Notes: a model not told the origin generated them from the letters alone. DNA of 64,000 nt from Telmatactis stephensoni (GCA_029948255.1 JALIZF010001884.1:744001-808000), one strand, 5' to 3'; shown: positions 11,049 through 22,729, numbered from the stretch's first letter. A program made the numbers and translations.

Positions 11049-11217
11049 TGAACATTTACAAGTTTCCTTGCAGTTTTAACTTGCAAAACTTAAAAATATT
11101 ATTCTGGAAACCTCGTAAAAATTTAGCGATTTTCATGATCATTAATCTATACCAATCTTACAGTGAACTTTTTAAATTTTGCAAGTTAAAACTGCAAGGA
11201 ACCTTTGAAAATGTTCT
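11049..11217. mobile_element. TIR element, about 47-bp arms
   Basis: TTGCAGTTTTAACTTGCAAA inside the left arm is mirrored in the right arm. The arms extend to GAACATTT at both ends. There is no clear target duplication and no ORF. Confidence 0.7.
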
Positions 11218-12015
11218 CTGTGTCCTTCGTCTTTCGAGCAGTTTTTGAAACGACACCGGGCCCGAAAAAATGTTGAAACGTCCTTTTTTTTTCGCTTCAA
11301 CCCGTCAAGATTGACACAGATTAATAATCATGATCAGATTAATGATCGCGAGCAGAGCACCATACCTAAGAAAAAATGGGCACCCATTGATTTGATTTTT
11401 CTCCATGGACACACAGGGAGCCCGCGCGGGAGCTTTGCTATTAATTTATGGTTTCATGATCAAGACAAAAACAAGTAAATCATACAATTCCCACAACGCG
11501 CCATCATAAATCCTCAAAAACTCGCTTTACTAAACAAATCAGAATTTTCAGCTATTGTTGCTCATTTTTTTACAATGATATTTTGTGAAACTTTTTGTAA
11601 ATTAGTCGTAGGATGCTGTTTTTGAAATTTTGTTGAGATTTTGGCGGTAGTTTTGACTACATAATTTTGCGTCGTAACAGGCAGCGCAAATTTTGCATCG
11701 CAACTTCTAAGGATTAAATTGGCGCGATACATATTCTATGTAGTCCTCTATGCCTTTATACTGGATTTAGTGAAATAGGAAAAATTCACCTTAGATTTTT
11801 GGATTTATGACCAATTTTTCTCAAAAAGCTACTTTTAAAAATCGTCTGATATCTCGAATTATTTGATGTAATTCGCAGAAAAATCATTATCGGTGCAAAG
11901 TTCAAGACTTGAAGACAAATGGCTGCAAATTTCTCAGAAATCGGACAAGGTTTTGATGTAAAAAGACGTGATTGAAATTCATGTCAAACAAATTAATAGG
12001 TACGGGCCACCTTAA

Positions 12016-12280
12016 TATAGACAAAATACTCGACTGGAGGTCAGTCAGTACGATTTTGAGTTTGCGATTTTCTCTTCTTAGAAAGTTCGTCTACTTGACT
12101 TCACCACGAGCTGCGCTTACTGATTTACTCAAATACATGATATATGAACACAAGAAAATAGAGAAAACAGCAACTAAAAAACAAAACTAAGGTGAAGGAC
12201 ATTGCGTGCGTTACTGTTTCAATTAAACAAATGTGCTGTTTTTTCTTGTCCTTTTTTTTCCTTTGAAAAGGAAGTGGATT
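12016..12280 (+). repeat. Arm 1 of a dispersed inverted pair
   Basis: This segment matches the reverse complement of 17130-17435 over about 265 bases with scattered changes. Shared words include GACAAAATACTC, GTCAGTCAGTACG and GGAAGTGGATT. Its position relative to GPCR copy 1 parallels that of the other arm relative to copy 2. Confidence 0.65.
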
Positions 12281-13004
12281 AAATTGGGACGAATGCATGG
12301 GTAATCAAGAATACTGTTGACGGTGTTAAAAACACGCACAGCAATGTGACTCATTGTTAAACACGAAATTACACTGACAAATTTCATCCAGTTTGACTTC
12401 AATAAAGCTTTTATCAGTGTAATGATGTGCAAGTGTAGTTTTTTTTCACTTGTTGCCTCTATCTAACCAATTCTCTTCAAAGTTTCATTCACAACGTGTT
12501 TTAGAGAGATTTCATGTCGATCAAGTACAAAACACTTCGCACAACGCGAAGCACCACATGCATATTCAATGGATTTTATTTTTTGAATCCAAAGACTTGG
12601 TAATATAAGAATGAAAATACTCACGGCAAAGTCTAGATATATGTTGTTTTATTAGTACCTTTATCTAAGCATTTCTTTTACAACCGTGTGCAAAATTACG
12701 CGTCCCGCCAGACTATAGTCTCTACTGGAAATTTGGTCAACTCCAAGGTTACCAAAAATCCAGACAGAGGCGGAGTTTTCTATACTTATGTATGACCACT
12801 TTGTTGGCTTCCTGGTAGCCAAATCCTAAATGAAGACAAGACGCGTAATTATGCACACGGTGGTAACAATGTCATCCAGAAAGTGTTTTTTTTTTAATTC
12901 TATCGACATTAGTACAGGTAATCATACGGTTTCGAGTTCAATTTGGAATTAATTTGCACGAGTGTGTTTTTCAAAGAGTATCAAAATTGCACGAGCCCGT
13001 AGGG

Positions 13005-13140
13005 CGAAATTCAAATGTAATTTGCACTGGTGTTACAGATTTTTGCACTGGTATTACAAATTTTTGCACTGGTATTACATTTGAACTGCACTGCTCTCAG
13101 CCAATCAGCATCGAGAATTTTTTTTCATGTATATTATTAC
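13005..13140 (+). repeat. Repeat with GCACTGGTATTACA units, copy 1
   Basis: TTTTTGCACTGGTATTACA-type units occur three times and are followed by CAGCCAATCAGCATCGAGAA. A second copy at 60200-60305 has only two units. The boundary words TCAAATGTAATT and ATTACATTTGA are inverted, so this is probably a MITE with a variable internal array. Confidence 0.75.
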
Positions 13141-13462
13141 AATTGAAATCCATCCCACAAGTTCAGATTTATTCCAAATAGCACGAGAAAACGTCAAGCT
13201 ATCATTTTACTGATCAGGGCTACTGGTAAATGATCGAATTACGAAACGTTTAGTTTTTCCACATTTCAAATCAGAGACAAATATTCATTATCTTTCTTGA
13301 TTTGATTTTGTTTCAAGTTTCCTTGTGAAACTACAATCCATTCACGTGATCAGACAAATAGAGTTTTCCGATTTAGCGGCTGAGAACAATATCTACAATT
13401 TATCATATACTTACTTCGATATCAACACAATATAGCGCGCAAATATAGAGGGTATCGGCCAT

Positions 13463-13541
13463 TGATATCATTCACATGTGATGATATCAAAAACAACCAA
13501 TCAGAGCGCAGGATTTCGATATCATCACATGTGATGATATC
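13463..13541. repeat. Double GATATC palindrome
   Basis: A perfect 24-bp palindrome spans 13518-13541, centred on CATCACATGTGATG and ending in GATATC. An imperfect version lies at 13463-13489. Between them is CCAATCAGAGCGCA. Confidence 0.85.
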
Positions 13542-13795
13542 AGGTTGATTTTCCCGCCATTCAAGCTACTATGTACTCAGTTGTATCAACATGGCAGAAT
13601 TAACAAGAAGAAACCAAAAAACAATAATAATAATTTAGCTCATTTGTAGCATGTAATTAAGGTATAAGCCTTGTGATATTTCAGTAAAACTTCAGTTCCA
13701 AAACGGCCGAGTTGACATTTTTATTTCGTTCTTTGGTGCACTATTTGTTGGATGTTCAGCTCAGTAAATCTCAGTAATTATATGATAAAAAGAAA

Positions 13796-13928
13796 ATTAC
13801 ACGGCGGCTTGAAGATATGGAGTTTATCTTCTCGTGAAAAGAAATATTTCACTCGTTCGCTGCGCTCACTCGTGAAATATTTCTTTCCACTCGAAGATAA
13901 ACTCCATATCTTCGCGCCACCGTGTAAT
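13796..13928. repeat. Long hairpin with CG-rich loop
   Basis: Arms of about 57 bp (ATTACACGGCGG outward, AGATATGGAGTTTATCTTC inward) flank a loop containing TCGTTCGCTGCGCTCAC. The transcript of either strand would form a nearly perfect stem. Confidence 0.85.
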
Positions 13929-14904
13929 ATCCTCTATATCTTTAATATGTCAGCTCTATTACATGGCACGTAACTCTTCTTTTTGTTTCTTTAAAATCTT
14001 TGTATATATAATTGTTACCAGTACACTGGAAAATACTTTCTTATATTTTTCATTAAAAATCCACATTAATTTTGCCTCATGTCCAAATAAATTAATTTGC
14101 AAACGCGCGCTGCCAATTCAAAAGCTCAATCAACTTTAGTTATGACCAGTTCACAGCATATTGTCAGTGCCCGTTGCCCAGGGAAACGTCCCAACTTGTT
14201 CACGTTCACGTGATACCCTCTCGGCCAATCAGAGCACGAGAAAAATGGACTTTGACAGTTGGTATATAACAATTAACACTTATTTACTGGAACCGAGGGA
14301 AACTGCAGTATGTTTTGTGGTCCCAAGACCACTTTTTTTCCACTGATGTTTTTTGACCGTTATTTCGCGATGCTCGGAGAAACTTTCAGCCTACATATTT
14401 GACAAGAAGTGAACCGCCTTTAAAACGAAAATATGCAATAACTCAATATATGTCTATTTTAGTTTTTACAAATTCAAAATGACAGCAATATTTCAGTGGA
14501 AACAAGAGCAAATCTCTGAGAAAATTGTCGTATTATATCAAAAATTAAAGAATATAAAGAACTTGTCAGCGGCCAGTCATGGAAAAAAAATGGTTGTTGC
14601 TAACATTCTAACTCCGAGTCAACTTACTGATTTGAACTTGAAGACCTGCAGGGCTTCAATAGTAGCTGCAAAATTCTGCTACCTTCTTTGAAACTTCGTC
14701 CACTGAGACTTCACAAGAAGTTGCATGCACCCACTCGTCTAGTTTCGATCGTCCTTTTAATTTCATTTTAATACCCGAGTTTAGATTTTCTTTTTTTTTT
14801 CTTTTTTTTTCAATAATCAACTGAAGCGTCTTGTTCTTTTCCTGTTAAATTGACTTGGGAATCACCAATCAAAAAAGGGAAAAAAATGCTTGCTAAAGCA
14901 GAAC

Positions 14905-15237
14905 TTAAAGGGCCACTTGGACGAAAATCGGTTATATTCAAAACCAATTAAAACTGATTATTTCTATCTGAAGATGAACACAGCTGAAAAACTAGGCCAT
15001 CATCGTTTGAGTTTTGCGATAAATGTTGCGATAAAAGAACAATAGGGTTGTATGTATGACGTCATACATACACAATTTGAAAGCTTGAATACTTGACAGT
15101 TTCTACCTGTTTCTTTTGAATGTAAAGAAAAAATGTTGCTTAATTCATGGTGACTATTGGATTCATTAAGCAAAAATTAAGCAATGTTTTAAGCTATTCT
15201 TTAATTTTCATGGATTTTCGTCCAAGTAGCACTTTAA
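14905..15237. mobile_element. TTAA-flanked MITE (CACTTGGACGAAAATC ends)
   Basis: TTAA occurs at 14905-14908 and 15234-15237. The inverted ends contain CCACTTGGACGAAAATC and GATTTTCGTCCAAGTAGCACT. TTAA is the target of piggyBac-type transposases. A diverged copy lies at 59471-59799. Confidence 0.75.
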
Positions 15238-15597
15238 AATATGAAAGAAATCATTTCATCTTGAAAATCATATTCTTGTTAGAGGACATAGTGAATTAAA
15301 ATATTTTTCAATTTGTTTTTTACGATATATACGTTTCAAATCTGAAAATGCAAATGAGCTAGATGACGTAAAACAAGGAATCAGCTTTCTGGGTGGCAAA
15401 AGCGCTAATGGCCCATACATTTTCTGTAAAATTTAGAGTTTTTAAAACCACATCACGCAAAAACTATTGCTTGTGTCAAGCTCAAATTTCCAAGGAAAGC
15501 TAATCTGGCCATGCCCTTTCAAAATTCAGAGTTAATTTGGTGTTCATTTGATTGAAAAGAGAAATGCCTATGCTAATGAGCAAAAATTGTAAACAAA

Positions 15598-15738
15598 GGG
15601 TGTTTTCCATGTAATGGAACCAACCGGCCAAAATGGCCAGTTCATAAATGATACATGTCAATTCCTAGCTCTTGCTGGAATCAGTCCTAAGAAATCGGGC
15701 CGTTGTGGCCGGTTGGTTGCACTAAATGGAAAACACCC
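15598..15738. mobile_element. Short TIR element (GGGTGTTTTCCAT ends)
   Basis: The 141-bp element has imperfect arms of about 40 bp including GGGTGTTTTCCAT and AACCAACCGGCC. AAA flanks both sides. No ORF. Confidence 0.7.
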
Positions 15739-16502
15739 AAAGAATCGCCTATAGGAGTCAAAAAATTTTGCGCTTTGCTAACTTATTAGTATTTCATCCT
15801 AACTTTCATATATGCAGAAATTTTGAAATAAATTGTTCAGAGAAAAGAATTCAAAAACCGAAAGCAAACGGTGTCGTCCGCGCGCACGTCAAATCAAATT
15901 CTTTTGATTTGAGCCTTGCGCGCGCGCGATTGCGAAATTACTAAAAATAGCCTTAGCCGCCACCAACATCACACAGACATCAATACTGAGTTTTGCTCTC
16001 TTAGTATTATGATGGTCTCTTGCTTTCTTTCTAAGGCTTTAGCTCCGTTAAAAAATCAAGAAATTGCCCCCAAAGTTTCAGATAAATAAATAGTATGATA
16101 TTTAGGTATTTTATAGGTATTTAAAATCGCCTTAAAAAGTCATGTCCCAAATTTAAGACTCCATAATTTTAAATCCTCGAAGCTCTGTGAATAGTTAGTT
16201 TGTACTACCAAGATGAATTTCCGGGATTTAGTAAAGATTCTATAGTAAAGTTTTGAAGAACGATCTAGATGTCTGTTTTACAGGATTTCCCCATAACATT
16301 GATAAACTAACGACGATTGGTGATTGACTCTCGTTTCTCTAAACTGACTCCAATAATTTCGTTCAAAATTTCTGCAAATGAAATTTGCACCTTTCCAATT
16401 CACCATTATGAAACTTCGTTTGGCTGGAAATTCTAGAACGAACGCTAGAGCAGAAGCAAAATTTGCTCCATCCGTTTCAAACGGAAACGATCGCGTATTT
16501 TC

Positions 16503-16889
16503 GTTCTGCCCTATTGTTCTCTGTATAACAATAGTGAGATTAAGGGATCAAGTGCGACGTTTTCCTGTGTGAATGCTTAAATTTATAAATTTATCTGTAA
16601 ACGCTCATTTTATAAAATCGCACTTCAAAGTGACTACTTTCGCAAACGCTCATCTATCGTTTCTGTGAGGACAGTCGTGGACGGCTTTTTGCGAAATAAC
16701 TGCCAACATAGTCACTGCACATGTTCATTATTACCCAGGTTCATGAGTCCGTTTTCACAGCGTTTCCATCGTTCTTGTGTGGACAGGAAAAACAAAGTGT
16801 GGATGGAGAACTTTTTAGTGCTTTCCACTAATTAGACAATTCGTGCATGACGCAAAACTTAATCCCGCTATTGTTATAGGGCAGAAGCA
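16503..16889. mobile_element. Possible TIR element
   Basis: TTCTGCCCTATTGTT..AACAATAG at the left is mirrored by CTATTGTTATAGGGCAGAA at the right. The left arm carries a short insertion. The boundaries are approximate. Confidence 0.4.
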
Positions 16890-17129
16890 AAATATGCGAT
16901 TTTTCTCAAAGATTTTTGCATACCACTAATTCCACATTCACAACTTTCACAATAGTGCAAGATTAATCTGCATCATGTATCCCTGTGCAGTAAGTACCAA
17001 TTATATTAGGATTTGTTTTCTATTTTTTACATTGTGTCGCTCACGTGCATGCATGACAGTGGGTGGAATACGTGGGAAATTTTGATATATGAGACACCTT
17101 CTAAATGAAAAAGGTCTATTCAATCCACT

Positions 17130-17435
17130 TCCTTTGCAATGGGGAAAAAAAGGAAAAGTAAAAAACACCGCCATATTAGTTTAATTGAAACCAACGCACG
17201 CATTGTTCTTTACCTTAGTTTTGTTTTTCAGTTGCTGTTTTTCTCTATTTTCTTGTGTTTATATATGTCTTCATTCTTAACAAACGCTGTTTTAACATAA
17301 AAGATAGTGTTTGAATAAATCAGTAAGTGCAGCTCATGGTGAAGTCAAGTAGGCGAACTTTCTAAGAAAAGAAAACCGCAAACTCAGAATCGTACTGACT
17401 GACTTCCAGTCTTTCCAGTGAGTATTTTGTCTATT
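17130..17435 (-). repeat. Arm 2 of a dispersed inverted pair
   Basis: Reverse-complement match to 12016-12280, with about the same distance to its neighbouring GPCR copy as arm 1 has. Confidence 0.65.
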
Positions 17436-17451
17436 AATTGTGTAGTCTAAA

Positions 17452-17546
17452 ATAAAACAGCGAAATTAAACGACGTTTCGGCGTCGCTGACGCCATTATC
17501 AATTACCACTTGATAATTGCGTCGTTTAATTTCGCTGTGTTTTATA
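17452..17546. repeat. Hairpin, about 32-bp arms
   Basis: AAAACAGCGAAATTAAACGAC at the left is mirrored by GTCGTTTAATTTCGCTGTGT at the right. The loop contains TTTCGGCGTCGCTGACGCC. Confidence 0.8.
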
Positions 17547-17559
17547 TTATCCTTCTTTA

Positions 17560-18656
17560 GGGAGCGGTCATTATTTAGAGCAGGGGAAGAGGTGGATGAT
17601 TTTAGGGAGGGGCTATACTGTTTTGGGGGTTTAGAGGAGGGGTTATATATAAAGCTTTAGCCACTCCAACACTGGAGTGGCATGGCCCTCACAACAGAGC
17701 GAGGCTCGATTAATAAATTATTAATAAATTATTATTTATTAACTCCATTAATAAATCATTATGAAACTTTCAGGCATGTAAAAGGAGGGGTTAGGAGAAA
17801 TGAAATGAACTTTATTCATTCATTGCAATGGTTTTTTATGGTATAATTCTACTTCACCACGTCGTAGCCAGTCGACCAGATCTTAGGGTAATGTGAGTGA
17901 ATACATCCACTTGCTGCAGTTCATCCTCCGGATCCACTCTCCTCTGAGTCATCTAAGTCATGTAGTACCAAATCATCTTCTGGATCTGATACGGCTTTAT
18001 CGTCGTCTTATTATCATTCATCTTCATCTTGTGTGGTTGCTGATAGTTTGCAAAAGCAGCAGCTTGTGTCTGCTCTTGAAAAGAATCGATTTTAAGTGAC
18101 ATGACTTATGATACACTTAACTTAATTATCATCCTTTTATGCTTTGATTCCTTTGATTAGCAGACTGTACCTGTCAAGATACTTGTTAAGTTCATATACC
18201 TTGAGCTTTTTTATTTCTCCAGATAGTACTAATGTTTTCCAATCATAGTGTTTGAATGGCTTCTATTGGAGCTGCTTTTTGTTTTTTGCTCTTTGAGCAA
18301 ATCTCATGTTTGATCAATGTTTAATCTCCCTGAGATGTTGAACGTATTTTTTACTAATCCTTTTTGAAACTATAGGAACATTTACTGGCATTTGATTGAA
18401 CAGCTGGTTTTTTGACATAGTTCTGGGCTGGACAAAGCCCTTATATATATTACAGCATTTTTGTAATGATTTTTAGCACTTTCTTAAATAGTAGTGCCCA
18501 ATTAAAGGTGTTGTTGTTGAAAGGAGCGGCTTCTGTTTTTTAGTTAAGAACTGCTATCGAAACTACTATCTGTTAAAGAAGGGGTTAGTTGCTTAATGCT
18601 CTTCGAAGCTAAGAAATCATCCCCCCCCTCCCATGCTCTAAATAATGTCCGCTCCC
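17560..18656. mobile_element. 1.1-kb TIR element, TTA target duplication
   Basis: Left end GGGAGCGGTCATTATTTAGA and right end TCTAAATAATGTCCGCTCCC are inverted, with TTA immediately outside both (17557-17559, 18657-18659). This fits PIF/Harbinger insertion. The interior has no transposase frame that I can recognise, so it is non-autonomous. The termini resemble those of the 198-bp element at 653-850. Confidence 0.75.
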
Positions 18657-18659
18657 TTA

Positions 18660-20289
18660 GTAAGAGTTTGCAAGTCAATAGGCCATATGCACTAACAGGT
18701 CACGTGCCCTATCGCCCCTAAATCAAGTGGCACCGTCAAAATTGACGCCAGAAATAGAAAGAGCAGCTCGATGTTAGTAAAAGTGCAAAGTTTCAGCTCA
18801 TAAGATGTACTACAGGAGAAATGACAGTAAATTTAAGATTGGAGATTCTCTTAACATTCGTTTAGAAAAACGCGTTGGATGGCAAGCTCGTGCAATCAGC
18901 AGCTCATCGAGCTTAAAATTAAATACTGAAGTCAAAAGTCAAACTTTTTTATTCATATAAATTCCTGAAGTCATCGTATCCACACGAAAAAGGTGATTTA
19001 GTATATACCGACTCCACAACCTTGTAAGATCGAGCAATTCTATTGGCTCGCTGTCGGTCTCGGAATATTGAGACCATATCTACTAGTCCGGTGAAGCTCT
19101 TTCAACGAAGAAAAAATAAGAAAGTACAACAAAATTATGACAGTCTTCTAAAGCTACAGAAAGTTTCGACATTTATCCGGTTTGAAGAGTATATCAGTGA
19201 AGTGTATTGGAAGAAAAACAAGCTGCACTTATGTCAAGTGATTCAAAGATTTTGCAAATTGTCTACTTCTACTTTATTTTATTTATTTATTTATTACAAT
19301 TTAATGGCTCAAATAAAACAAGGTAACAACTAAGAAACGCCATATGGATAATCCGTAAAGGAGTCCAGGACCCCATATGAGAACAGTTCACCAAAATTAA
19401 TACGCTAACTAATTACTAATTACATTGAATAAATGAATAAATTAAATCAAAAATTAAAATATTTCTACTTTATTGACTCGCATTTTCAAAACGTGTTTCT
19501 CGTAGTCGAAATAACAAGGCAAGTAAAGAAATTCGTCAGTAGGTTTTTTAGAAAATCGCGAAAAATCGTCAAAATGAACGTCCGATTCGCGCGTAAGTAC
19601 AACTGATTGCGAATACTTAGCTTTACCTACAGATAAATGAAGGCATATTACTTTTCATGATAAATTGTTCACTGAAAGCCTTTAGCAAACACTTGTTGAC
19701 ACTGACCTAAAATTTAAAAATTGGACGTTTCGGTTTCATCTGATGTAAAATGTAAATGGAGCCATTCTGCTGATGGTTTAATTCAGAAGGTTGTCAGTGT
19801 CAACCATTTTTATATACTTTGTGTTTTGAATATGCCTGACTGCAACCCAAGTATTTTAATTTGAAACTTACCGTACGCTAGAGCTCAAACTCTGAAATCT
19901 GTTGTTCTCGTTCGAAAGGGCGAGATTTCGCTCTTTTCGAGCTATCATAGCACCGAAACACCGTGACCCCCCATTTCTTTATTGATTTGTGTTCCCAACT
20001 AAAAAACAACGTATATGTCAAACAAATCTCCATATAAAGAGGCACATGTTTGTCGAGAGTCATGGACGCCATACTGGATCAGTTTTCACGCGAAAATACA
20101 CGTATGCGCAGACCGAAATTATTCAAATTTCTGGGTAATATTTTCGGACATGCGCAGACAAAGATTTCTGGACCCTTCTTTCGGCAAGCACTAACAACAA
20201 AGGAAGCCCAACGAAAAAAAGGAAACAAAAATAAAAGAGAAAAAAGCCGAAAGAAGTGGCCAGGAACTAGACTAAGTCATTAACTTCTC
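18660..20289. other. No gene recognised
   Basis: Contains a TTTA run near 19275-19293 and short open frames without family resemblance. No 5' exon of GPCR copy 2 could be identified here. Confidence 0.4.
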
Positions 20290-21690
20290 AGTGAGGTCTG
20301 CGAGTTATCACCAGCAATCTCAATCTCTCATTGCAGGGCCAAAATGTTCAATAATACTACTGTTCAAGACAAAATTGCAGATTCTGTGAAGAATTTGTCT
20401 TGGCACAGCAGCAATGAAACAAAACGTGTCTTATGGGCAGCTCCAACTGCTATGCGAATACCGTTTGTCGTGGTTGCTGCTGTAATATTTGTCTTGGGAC
20501 TGATTGGCAATTCCTTTGCTGTTTTTTTTAAATACAAGGCCATTACAAAGAAAAGGAATATTTTTCAGTCCGTCCTACAACGTTCTGTCACTACCAATAT
20601 AATGATCAGTCATTGTCTGTCTGACTTGCTCACCACATTGATTTTAGTGCCTTTCTACATCGCTGATGTTTTATTTGATGTTACTACGATCAGTGCTTGG
20701 ATCTGCACGGTAAATGCCGTGTTCGCATCATTTTTTGGTATTGTCAACTGTAACATTCTCACTCTTCTCTCAATCGAAATCTTTCTGATGATTTTTTGGC
20801 CCACAGGGATCCCAAAATTATCCTTTTTCAAGAAAGCACTTGTAGTTGTCTGGATGGAGGGAATTGTATTTGGTTTGGCTTCAGCGCTTGTCGTTACTAC
20901 CTTTGGAATCGAGGTATCTCCAACTGAATACACAACCGTATGTCGTCCTGAGGCCCTATCTCCACTGGGTGAAGTGGCCTTAAGAACCCAATCAGTTATT
21001 GCCCTGATTTTGCCTTTTTCCATTATCCTCGTCTCTACAGTAGCAATAATCTGCTGGATTTGCCTGAAAATGGGACAAACCGACATGCCTCTCTTTCAAC
21101 AACATAAACTACAGATCATTAAGCAAATTCTAATGTTACTGGTGGCTTTTGTAGTTCCTCATATCTTCGGTATTGTTCTGTATCTTCCCTTTTTTCGCTC
21201 AAATGAGGGGAGTCCTAATATTTCCAGAAATGGTGACATTGGAGGACTATTCGTGAAAACGTATAGTGCGAGAATTCTATTACTGTCAAATTGTGCCATC
21301 AACCCAGTCATTTACTACACTGGATCTCCACAATATAGAAAGATGGTAAAGTATTACTTTAGGACCATATTCAGAGCATTGTGCATCAACTCAAATCCCA
21401 GTGGAGTTCAGCCCATCGACCAACCAGCATACGATAAAGAAATGAAAGAAATTCTACAAAGACGCAGAAATGCTGTCATCGACCTTCGCATACTGAACTT
21501 TTATCCAGAATGTTCCGTCGTTCCCCAAAAAGTTCAAGGAAACAGAGAAAATCAGACCATATGAAACTTTGTCCTCCAGCTCACTATTGATGATATGGCA
21601 ATTTGGTTAGTAGTTTCACTTTGTGGATCAAATTCAGTGATTTCATTAGACACTTTAGATGTGTATAGACTGAGCATCGTGGCGTGAGAA
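20289..21690 (+). repeat. Inverted gene duplication unit (GPCR pair)
   Basis: High similarity to the reverse complement of about 7575-8957 starts at TGAGGTCTGCGAGTTATCACC, upstream of the splice acceptor. It covers the whole CDS and fades about 100 bases after the stop. Because intron sequence is included, this is a DNA-level duplication rather than a retrocopy. Confidence 0.8.
20344..21564 (+). CDS. Rhodopsin-like (class A) GPCR, copy 2
   Basis: This 406-residue single-exon receptor matches the copy at 7682-8902 except for 14 substitutions by my reading, about 96.6 percent identity. Helix landmarks are the same: N56, D94, C121/C200, W170, P224 and NPVIY 320-324. It has the same unusual E-I-F in place of DRY and no helix 6 tryptophan. 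Four of the 14 changes (183, 184, 185, 188) cluster at the end of helix 4 and the start of loop 2, a region that usually contributes to the ligand pocket. The splice acceptor TCATTGCAG ends at 20336, seven bases before the ATG, so a non-coding 5' exon is expected. Both copies are open, so both may function. Confidence 0.9.
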   Translation: MFNNTTVQDKIADSVKNLSWHSSNETKRVLWAAPTAMRIPFVVVAAVIFVLGLIGNSFAVFFKYKAITKKRNIFQSVLQRSVTTNIMISHCLSDLLTTLILVPFYIADVLFDVTTISAWICTVNAVFASFFGIVNCNILTLLSIEIFLMIFWPTGIPKLSFFKKALVVVWMEGIVFGLASALVVTTFGIEVSPTEYTTVCRPEALSPLGEVALRTQSVIALILPFSIILVSTVAIICWICLKMGQTDMPLFQQHKLQIIKQILMLLVAFVVPHIFGIVLYLPFFRSNEGSPNISRNGDIGGLFVKTYSARILLLSNCAINPVIYYTGSPQYRKMVKYYFRTIFRALCINSNPSGVQPIDQPAYDKEMKEILQRRRNAVIDLRILNFYPECSVVPQKVQGNRENQTI

Positions 21691-22066
21691 TGGCGTGAGC
21701 AAGTGCGATTAAGTTGTTAGTGGCTGAGTCAGTGCAGAATCAAGACAGTTATAGTCATTTTGTGTTGTAAACAAAATAAAACTACTTTAATGTCGTCACT
21801 AGCTCGCCGAAGAATTGCTATATTGGTGGCAGCGGTGAAGTCGTAAAGAAGAAGGAGAAATGGCCGACGAACATGTAAACAGATGAGCAGCCATGCAATC
21901 TTATTGAACGTTTCAGCCCTAGAAAGCTCTAGAGCAAATTGGATGTATATTTCTGGTTTAATCAATCTCATTAAAGCATATAGGCCATCAATTATCTCAG
22001 ACACGGGAGCAACAACAAATATCATAGATGAAGAAACGTGGAAGAAAAGCGAATGTTTAGAGTCCT
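21691..22066 (+). pseudogene. Decayed LTR-retrotransposon fragment
   Basis: AATAAA at 21775-21780 is followed by a TGGTGGCAGCGGTGAAG primer-binding-like site near 21824. An ATG opens ADEHV and soon stops. After internal deletion, a retropepsin-like DTGATTNIIDEETW is encoded at about 21999-22040. The pieces are in the order of a Ty3/gypsy- or BEL-type element (LTR end, PBS, gag start, protease), but most of the body is gone. The 5' limit of the LTR is not defined. Its polyadenylation signal lies about 210 bases downstream of GPCR copy 2. Confidence 0.55.
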
Positions 22067-22263
22067 GATAAACTAGAATTAGTCGCATACTACTTTAACA
22101 GTTGCAAATTAATCAAAGGTATAAACGTACGAATCAAGACGTCCATCTAGGCCTGATAACTGCTGCAACGCCGTTTGCATCAGTCTGGGACAAGCTCATC
22201 AGATCCTTAAATGAAACATTAAAGCCCCTGCGTACTAACGAAAAAAAAAACCTGTTAGCCACC

Positions 22264-22729
22264 TTAAAGTGCCTATAACGCCTAGCCAAATCCTTTTGAA
22301 TCTAGAAATACATCATATAAATAAATGTTTTATATAAATATTTCTGAATAAAATCAACTCCTCTCTGAGAATTAAGCAATTCAAATCTGAAAATGCAAAT
22401 GAGATGACGTCAAAGCAGGAATTATTAAATATACAAATACACTAGATATGAATTTTATACTATTTTTCTATTTGCAAAACAATCTCATTGCTAAAGTATA
22501 AGGTATGGTGAGTAATTTTGCTACTTAACTGAAATGCACTTGTTTCAGAAGTAGAATCAAAATCAAGCAAATTCCTGCTTTGACGTCATCTCATTTGCAT
22601 TTTCAGATTTGAATTGCTTAATTCTCAGAGAGGAGTTGATTTTATCCAGAAATATTTATATAAAACGTTTATTTATATGATGTATTTCTAGATTCAAAAG
22701 GATTTGGCTAGGCTTTATAGGCACTTTAA
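22264..22729. mobile_element. TTAA-flanked foldback element, about 165-bp arms
   Basis: TTAA occurs at 22264-22267 and 22726-22729. The arms begin AGTGCCTATAA and run through AGCCAAATCCTTTTGAATC, AATTAAGCAATTCAAATC and CAAATGAGATGACGTCAAAG. Only the central 100 or so bases are unpaired. No ORF. Confidence 0.85.
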
